Below, one piece after another: positions 59,044 to 64,000 of a stretch of 64,000 bases of DNA. Made by a program: the position numbers and the translations under genes. The DNA comes from Streptomyces luteogriseus (GTDB lineage: Bacteria > Actinomycetota > Actinomycetes > Streptomycetales > Streptomycetaceae): assembly GCF_014205055.1 (NCBI RefSeq), contig NZ_JACHMS010000001.1, positions 2,356,001 to 2,420,000 on the forward strand, written 5' to 3'. The first letter of the stretch is position 1; each line of letters opens with the position of its first letter. The notes under the pieces were generated by a model. That model made no database searches, had not been told where the DNA came from, and saw only the letters and a program-made list of their open reading frames with translations.

Positions 59044-60348
59044 CTAGGAGATTCTCACCGGGTTAACGACGTCGGCGATCAGGACCAGGATCGTGAAGCA
59101 GATGAAGATCCCGGCGACGACGTAGGCGACCGGCATGAGCTTCGCCACGTCGAAGGGGCCCGGGTCGGGTCGGCGGAGCACCTTGGCCGTGTTGCGGCGC
59201 AGCGACTCCCACAGGGCGCCCGCGATGTGGCCGCCGTCGAGCGGCAGCAGCGGGAGCATGTTGAACAGGAACAGGGAGAGGTTGAAGCCGGCGACCAGCA
59301 TGAGGGCCATGGCCAGCTGCTGGGTGGGCGGGATGTCGAGCGTGAAGATCTCGCCGCCGACGCGGGCCGCGCCGACCACGCCCATCGGGGAGTCGGCCTC
59401 GCGCTCGGCCCCGTCGAAGGCCGCGTTCCACAGCGCCGGGACCTTGCCGGGGAGGGCGGCCAGGGAGTCGACGGCCTCGCCGATCCGGTCGCCCATCCAG
59501 GTCACCGAGTCGCCGAAGTCCTGCTTGACCACGCCGGTGGCGGCGCTGAAGCCGAGGAAGCCGGCCTGGACGTACTGGCCCTCGACGATCTGGCCGCCGG
59601 AGTCCTTCTTGGCGACCTGGTTGGTGGCGATCTTCGCGTGCAGGGTGACGTCCTTGCCGTCCCGCTCGACGACGATCGGCACGTCCTTGCCGGGGGTGGC
59701 GCGGATCAGGTCCGACAGCTTGTTCCAGTCGTCGGTCTTCACCCCGTCGAAGGAGACGATCTTGTCTCCCGCCTTGAGGCCCGCCGCGGCGGCGGGTGCG
59801 GCCGGGTCACCCTTCTCGCACTTGTCGCGGTTCTCGTTCTGCGCGATGACGCACTGGGAGACCGAGCTGACCGTGGTGGTCTGCTGGGTGATGCCGAAGC
59901 CCATCAGGACGGTGAGGAACAGCGCCACCGCGAGGACCAGGTTCATGAAGGGGCCCGCGAACATCACGATCACGCGCTTCCAGGGGGCGCGCGTGTAGAA
60001 CATGCGGTTCTCGTCGCCCGGCTTGAGTTCCTCGTAGGCGGCGGTGCGGGCGTCCTCGATCATGCCGCGCCAGGGGGAGGTGGAGCGGGCTTCCATCCGG
60101 CCGTCGGGGCCGGGCGGGAACATGCCGATCATGCGGATGTAGCCGCCGAACGGGATGGCCTTGATGCCGTACTCCGTCTCGCCCTTGTTGCGCGAGAAGA
60201 TCGTGGGGCCGAAGCCCACCATGTACTGCGGCACGCGGATGCCGAAGAGCTTGGCGGTGGACAGGTGCCCCAGCTCGTGCCACGCGATCGAGAACAGCAG
60301 GCCGACCGCGAAGAGGACTATGCCGAGGATGAACATCAGGGTCGTCAT
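59044..60348 (-). CDS. rseP: M50 site-2 protease (RseP family)
   Basis: An intramembrane zinc protease that cleaves membrane-bound regulators such as anti-sigma factors. The 434-residue protein has the zinc motif H24-E25-L-G-H28 in the first membrane helix ([12 protein letters not shown]) and [10 protein letters not shown] after it. A PDZ domain follows (about 180-290; [20 protein letters not shown]), then the third zinc ligand region [12 protein letters not shown]. Four membrane helices are predicted. The ATG overlaps the dxr stop by 4 nt (ATGA), so dxr and this gene are co-translated, the standard actinobacterial order. Confidence 0.94.
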   Translation of the reverse strand: MTTLMFILGIVLFAVGLLFSIAWHELGHLSTAKLFGIRVPQYMVGFGPTIFSRNKGETEYGIKAIPFGGYIRMIGMFPPGPDGRMEARSTSPWRGMIEDARTAAYEELKPGDENRMFYTRAPWKRVIVMFAGPFMNLVLAVALFLTVLMGFGITQQTTTVSSVSQCVIAQNENRDKCEKGDPAAPAAAAGLKAGDKIVSFDGVKTDDWNKLSDLIRATPGKDVPIVVERDGKDVTLHAKIATNQVAKKDSGGQIVEGQYVQAGFLGFSAATGVVKQDFGDSVTWMGDRIGEAVDSLAALPGKVPALWNAAFDGAEREADSPMGVVGAARVGGEIFTLDIPPTQQLAMALMLVAGFNLSLFLFNMLPLLPLDGGHIAGALWESLRRNTAKVLRRPDPGPFDVAKLMPVAYVVAGIFICFTILVLIADVVNPVRIS

Positions 60349-61601
60349 GCACGGGCCTCCGCCGTCTGTGCCGCCAGTTGCCGGGCCCGGGTCCGCGCCC
60401 AGGTCTCCGCTTCGAGGACGTCCGCCACGGTGAGCGAGGTTCCCGTACGCGGGGTGCCGTGCTCCTCGACCACCCGGGTGACGGTGTCCATGATCCCGTC
60501 GAAGGGCAGTGCGCCCTGGCGGAACGCCTCCACGCACTCCTCGTTGGCCGCATTGAACACCGCCGGGGCGGTGCCCGCGAGCTCGCCCACGTGCCGGGCG
60601 AGGTTCACCGAGGGGAAGGCCTCGTTGTCGAGCGGGAAGAACTCCCAGGTCGAGGCCTTGCTCCAGTCGAAGGTGGGGGCCGCGTCGGGGACGCGCTCGG
60701 GCCAGCCGAGGCCGATGGCGATGGGCCCGCGCATGTCGGGCGGGGTCGCCTGGGCCAGTGTCGATCCATCCGTGAACTCAACCATCGAGTGGACATACGA
60801 CTGGGGATGCACGACCACCTCAATGCGGTCGAAGGGAATGTCGTAGAGGAGGTGTGCCTCGATGACCTCCAGGCCCTTGTTGACGAGGGTCGCGGAGTTG
60901 ATCGTGATGACCGGGCCCATGGCCCAGGTGGGGTGCGCGAGGGCGTCCTCGACGGTGACGTTCGCCAGCTCGGCCGTCGTACGGCCGCGGAAGGGGCCGC
61001 CGGAGGCGGTGACGACCAGCTTGCGGACGTCGGCGCGGGTGCCGGCGGCCAGGGCCTGGAAGAGGGCGGCGTGCTCGGAATCGACCGGGATGATCTGCCC
61101 GGGCTTGGCGAGGGCCTTGACCAGCGGGCCGCCGACGATGAGCGACTCCTTGTTGGCGAGCGCCAGGGTGCGGCCCGCCTCCAGGGCGGCCAGGGTCGGG
61201 GCGAGTCCGATGGAGCCGGTGATGCCGTTCAGGACGGTGTGGCAGTCGGAGGCCGCGAGCCGGGTGGCCGCGTCCGGGCCGGTGAGGAGCTCGGGGAGCG
61301 GCTCGCTCGTGCCGTACCGCGCGGTGAGCGCCTCGCGCAGCGCCGGTACGACGTCCTCGCGGGCCACCGCGACCGTCCGCACCCGCAGCCGGTGCGCCTG
61401 CTCGGCGAGGAGGGCGACCCGGCCGCCGTTGGCCGAGAGGCCGGTGACCCGGAACCGGTCGGGGTTGCGCAGCACGAGGTCGATGGCCTGGGTGCCGATG
61501 GACCCGGTGGAGCCGAGGATCACCACGTCCTTCGGTCCGTCTCCCGCTACGGGGTCGTAGACCAGGTGCGGATCGGCGAGGGGGGCTGGACTGTCGCTCA
61601 T
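60345..61601 (-). CDS. dxr: 1-deoxy-D-xylulose 5-phosphate reductoisomerase
   Basis: DXR converts DXP to MEP with NADPH, the first committed MEP-pathway step. The 418-residue protein has the NADPH motif [18 protein letters not shown], the metal-binding stretch [15 protein letters not shown], the catalytic loop SGGPFRGRT, and [20 protein letters not shown]. The length is typical of actinobacterial DXR with a short extension at each end. ATG 61601 has GGAGGG very close upstream. It is first in the dxr-site-2-protease unit. Confidence 0.96.
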   Translation of the reverse strand: MSDSPAPLADPHLVYDPVAGDGPKDVVILGSTGSIGTQAIDLVLRNPDRFRVTGLSANGGRVALLAEQAHRLRVRTVAVAREDVVPALREALTARYGTSEPLPELLTGPDAATRLAASDCHTVLNGITGSIGLAPTLAALEAGRTLALANKESLIVGGPLVKALAKPGQIIPVDSEHAALFQALAAGTRADVRKLVVTASGGPFRGRTTAELANVTVEDALAHPTWAMGPVITINSATLVNKGLEVIEAHLLYDIPFDRIEVVVHPQSYVHSMVEFTDGSTLAQATPPDMRGPIAIGLGWPERVPDAAPTFDWSKASTWEFFPLDNEAFPSVNLARHVGELAGTAPAVFNAANEECVEAFRQGALPFDGIMDTVTRVVEEHGTPRTGTSLTVADVLEAETWARTRARQLAAQTAEARA

Positions 61602-61647
61602 CCCTCCATTGTCGCCGTAAGGCCGGTGTGTGAGGACAGCGCGTCCC

Positions 61648-61690
61648 CCTCATGGGGGCGCGCGCCATACCGGCGCACGCCCCCGTGAGG
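61648..61690. terminator. Terminator downstream of acyl-CoA dehydrogenase gene
   Basis: A 19-bp stem (61648-61666 with 61672-61690) with one G-T wobble and one mismatch has a 5-nt loop and lies 8 nt beyond the acyl-CoA dehydrogenase stop on the minus strand. It isolates that gene from dxr. Confidence 0.85.
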
Positions 61691-61697
61691 GCCGGGT

Positions 61698-63638
61698 CTA
61701 CCGGACCGGGCGGTGGACGTTCTCCTTCTGCGACGGTCCCGGTGTCGCGTCCGCGATCCAGGGGCCCTCGCCCGACGGGTCGACGATGCCCTGCTCCAGC
61801 CACTCGTAGGTGCCGGACAGGACGCCCTTGACGACCTTGCGGTCGAGGTCGTCGGTGTTGCTCCACAGACGGGTGAAGAGCTCTTCGATCCGGATGCGGG
61901 CCTGGCGGCAGAAGACGTCGGCGAGCTGGTAGGCCTCGCGGCCGTGGTCGCCCTGGCTGCGCAGGAGTTCGGCCCGGACGCAGGACGCGCTCATGGCGAA
62001 CAGCTCGGCGCCGATGTCGACGATCCGGCCGAGGAAGCCCTGCTTGGACTCCATCCTGCCCTGCCAGCGGGACATGGCGTAGAAGGTGGAGCGGGCGAGC
62101 TTGCGGGCGGTGCGCTCGACGTAGCGCAGGTGCCCGGAGAGGTCCACCTCGCGTTTGAACTCGCCGTAGGAGGCCGGGAGCTGACCGGGTCCTGCGACCA
62201 GTTTCGGCAGCCACTTGGCGTAGAAGACGCCCGCGTTCGCGCCCGCCCTGGCCTTGTCGCCGAGGGACTTCTCGGGGTCGATGAGGTCACCGGCGACCGA
62301 GAGGTGGGCGTCGACGGCCTCGCGCGCGATCAGCAGGTGCATGATCTCGGTGGAGCCCTCGAAGATGCGGTTGATCCGCAGGTCGCGCAGGAGCTGCTCG
62401 GCGGGGACGCCGCGCTCGCCGCGGGCCCGGAGGGAGTCGGCGGTCTCGAAGCCGCGGCCGCCGCGGATCTGGACGAGTTCGTCGGCCATCGTCCAGGCCA
62501 TCTCGGAGGCGTACAGCTTGGCGAGGGCGCCCTCGATGCGGATGTCGTTGCGGTCCTCGTCGGCCATCTGCGAGGCCAGGTCCGTCACGGCCTCCAGGGC
62601 GAAGGTGGTGGCCGCGATGAAGGAGATCTTGGAGCCGACCGCCTCGTGGTGTGCGACGGGCTTGCCCCACTGCTCGCGGGCCGCCGACCACTCCCGGGCG
62701 ATCTTCAGGCACCACTTGCCGGCCGCGACACAGGAGGCCGGCAGGGAGAGCCGCCCGGTGTTGAGGGTGGTCAGGGCGATCTTCAGGCCCTGTCCCTCCT
62801 CGCCGACGCGGTTGGCGGCGGGGACGCGGACCTGGTGGAAGCGGGTGACGCCGTTCTCGATGCCGCGCAGGCCCATGAAGGCGTTGCGGTTCTCGACGGT
62901 GACGCCCGGCGAGTTCGTCTCCACGACGAAGGCCGTGATGCCGCCGCGGTGGCCCTCGCTCTTCGGGACCCGGGCCATGACGACCAGCAGGTCGGCGACG
63001 ACGCCGTTGGTGGTCCACAGCTTCACGCCGTCGAGGACGTAGTCGTCGCCGTCGGGCACGGCCGTGGTGGCGAGACGGGCCGGGTCGGAGCCCACGTCGG
63101 GCTCGGTGAGCAGGAAGGCGCTGATGTCCGTGCGGGCGCAGCGCGGCAGGAAGCGCTCCCGCTGCTCCTGGGTGCCGAACAGTTTCAGGGGCTGGGGCAC
63201 GCCGATCGACTGGTGCGCGGAGAGCAGCACGCCGATCGCGGGGCTGGCGGAGCCGGCCAGGGCGAGCGCCTTGTTGTAGTACACCTGCCCGAGGCCGAGC
63301 CCGCCGTACTTGGTGTCGATCTTCATGCCGAAGGCGCCGAGCTCCTTGAGCCCGTCGATCACCTCGTCGGGGATCCGGGCCTCACGCTCGATGAGGCCCC
63401 CGTCGACCTTCGTCTCGACGAAGTCGCGGAGCTTGGCGAGGAACTCCTCGCCGCGCTGTGCCAGCTCGTCGTCCGGGAGGGGGTGGGGGTGGATGAGGTC
63501 GAGCCGGAAGCGGCCGAGGAACAGCTCCTTGGCGAAGCTGGGCTTGCGCCAGTGCTGTTCCCGGGCGGCCTCCGCCACCTCACGGGCCTCCCGCTCGGTG
63601 ACGGCGGGACGGGAAGAGGGGGTGGTGGAAGCGGACAT
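61698..63638 (-). CDS. Long-form acyl-CoA dehydrogenase
   Basis: An FAD-dependent acyl-CoA dehydrogenase of fatty-acid beta-oxidation. The 646-residue protein is longer than the usual 380-400. The N-terminal and middle domains show LLTEPDVGSDPARLATTAVP, KLWTTNGVVADLLVVMARVP and FMGLRGIENGVT. The helical domain has IRGGRGFETADS and INRIFEGSTEIMHLLIAREA. A C-terminal helical extension of about 200 residues (about 445-646) follows, as in VLCAD- or FadE-like long forms. I chose ATG 63638 because GAGGTG precedes it at about 8 nt; an in-frame GTG at 63647 has a poorer site. Confidence 0.93.
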   Translation of the reverse strand: MSASTTPSSRPAVTEREAREVAEAAREQHWRKPSFAKELFLGRFRLDLIHPHPLPDDELAQRGEEFLAKLRDFVETKVDGGLIEREARIPDEVIDGLKELGAFGMKIDTKYGGLGLGQVYYNKALALAGSASPAIGVLLSAHQSIGVPQPLKLFGTQEQRERFLPRCARTDISAFLLTEPDVGSDPARLATTAVPDGDDYVLDGVKLWTTNGVVADLLVVMARVPKSEGHRGGITAFVVETNSPGVTVENRNAFMGLRGIENGVTRFHQVRVPAANRVGEEGQGLKIALTTLNTGRLSLPASCVAAGKWCLKIAREWSAAREQWGKPVAHHEAVGSKISFIAATTFALEAVTDLASQMADEDRNDIRIEGALAKLYASEMAWTMADELVQIRGGRGFETADSLRARGERGVPAEQLLRDLRINRIFEGSTEIMHLLIAREAVDAHLSVAGDLIDPEKSLGDKARAGANAGVFYAKWLPKLVAGPGQLPASYGEFKREVDLSGHLRYVERTARKLARSTFYAMSRWQGRMESKQGFLGRIVDIGAELFAMSASCVRAELLRSQGDHGREAYQLADVFCRQARIRIEELFTRLWSNTDDLDRKVVKGVLSGTYEWLEQGIVDPSGEGPWIADATPGPSQKENVHRPVR

Positions 63639-63865
63639 GAGGGGCACCTCGCCGCAACTAGAAGATGGAGGACCGTTTCGTTACCGACCAGTGCTACTGG
63701 ATCGTTGGTACCCGAATCCGGACGCTCCCACCAGTCCTCGCGCGTCCGTTCGGCCGAAGGGGGCGCGGCAAGCACGGTACTTGTCCGCACGGCCGGCGAC
63801 GGTGTTGCATCGAGGTGCCGCGCGGGGGGCGAGTCCCGCCCTGAGAGCGCTCCGGGAAATCGGTA

Positions 63866-63879
63866 TCGAAGCGCTTCGA
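63866..63879. promoter_or_regulatory. LacI-family operator-like palindrome
   Basis: TCGAAGCGCTTCGA is a perfect 14-bp palindrome with the central CG and flanks typical of LacI/GalR-family operators in Streptomyces, 108 bp before the plus-strand ATG at 63987. Confidence 0.65.
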
Positions 63880-63954
63880 CAACCTATGGACACCCACTCC
63901 TGCTGGAGCTACTGTCGAACCACCCCCACACACCTGTATCAGCAACGCGCACTG

Positions 63955-63968
63955 TCGAAGCGCTTCAC
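63955..63968. promoter_or_regulatory. Second LacI-family operator-like palindrome
   Basis: TCGAAGCGCTTCAC matches the 63866 palindrome except at the last two bases. It lies 18 bp before the plus-strand ATG at 63987, so binding would block the promoter or initiation. Confidence 0.6.
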
Positions 63969-63986
63969 AAGAGCTTGGAGAGCTGG

Positions 63987-64000
63987 ATGGTCACCCTCGC
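63987..64000 (+). CDS. 5' end of a gene truncated by the window edge, possibly a LacI-family regulator
   Basis: An ATG at 63987, 6 nt after GGAG, opens a frame reading MVTL followed by a partial Ala codon (GC) at the window end. Many Streptomyces LacI-family repressors begin MVTLAEVA, and the two operator-like palindromes directly upstream fit an autoregulated LacI gene. Only 14 bases are visible, so this is a suggestion. Confidence 0.4.

Larger units (their letters stand above)
63639..63986. other. Divergent intergenic region with LacI-type palindromes
   Basis: This 348-bp region lies between the acyl-CoA dehydrogenase gene (-) and a new plus-strand gene at the edge. It holds a perfect 14-bp palindrome (63866-63879) and a near copy (63955-63968). 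An AGCGCT-centred sequence, GAGAGCGCTCC, lies near 63844, and CCAGTGCTACTGG, a short inverted repeat, lies near 63689. Confidence 0.6.

Overview
The window is very GC-rich and carries a gene order and protein set typical of a Streptomyces chromosome core: rpsO-pnp-M16 protease-dapB, an infB/nusA/rimP/truB/rbfA block, dxr-site-2-protease-ispG, and a complete type VII secretion (T7SS/ESX) locus. GTG starts and ATGA/GTGA stop-start overlaps are frequent. The species cannot be named from the sequence alone.

Layout. (1) 104-7437: thyX, two small membrane proteins, a TPR membrane protein and the minus-strand run rpsO > pnp > M16 peptidase > dapB > TPR protein. (2) 7703-33652: the T7SS locus. Core parts are eccD (-), eccC (+), eccB (-) and eccE (+), two mycosin proteases and the WXG100 pair esxB-esxA. 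Around them lie a PPE-like protein with a small partner, a 2-TM accessory protein, a soluble accessory protein and a 1355-residue EspI-like ParA-type ATPase. Between eccC and esxA is a variable-looking, lower-GC segment (about 13.9-19.1 kb). It holds a WXG-bearing 765-residue candidate effector, its small upstream partner, a lipoprotein, an orphan Cys-rich membrane-anchored protein, and a decayed copy of the 3' end of eccC. (3) 33949-39915: a five-gene oligopeptide-type ABC importer operon whose binding protein appears anchored by a C-terminal membrane helix. (4) 39982-51950: ribF, a large degenerate trypsin-like/NTPase protein, truB-rbfA-DUF503, infB, ylxR, nusA and rimP. (5) 52167-57555: lipoprotein, ferritin-like protein, APH-fold protein without catalytic residues, proS and two GNAT acetyltransferases. 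(6) 57718-63638: ispG, M50 site-2 protease, dxr and an acyl-CoA dehydrogenase. The right edge enters a new plus-strand gene preceded by LacI-type palindromes.

How the genes fit together. Region 2 should build one ESX-type secretion machine: EccB/C/D/E form the membrane complex, EsxA/EsxB are small substrates, and the mycosins process or stabilise it. The proteins between eccC and esxA look like cargo. Regions 1, 4 and 6 are housekeeping: RNA decay, diaminopimelate/lysine synthesis, translation initiation, ribosome maturation, transcription elongation, flavin cofactors and MEP-pathway isoprenoid synthesis.

The points most worth a second look are the eccC 3' relic flanking an orphan gene, the candidate T7SS effector module, the trypsin-NTPase protein in which both active sites look mutated, and a dispersed repeat that supplies the last codons of the ABC ATPase gene.
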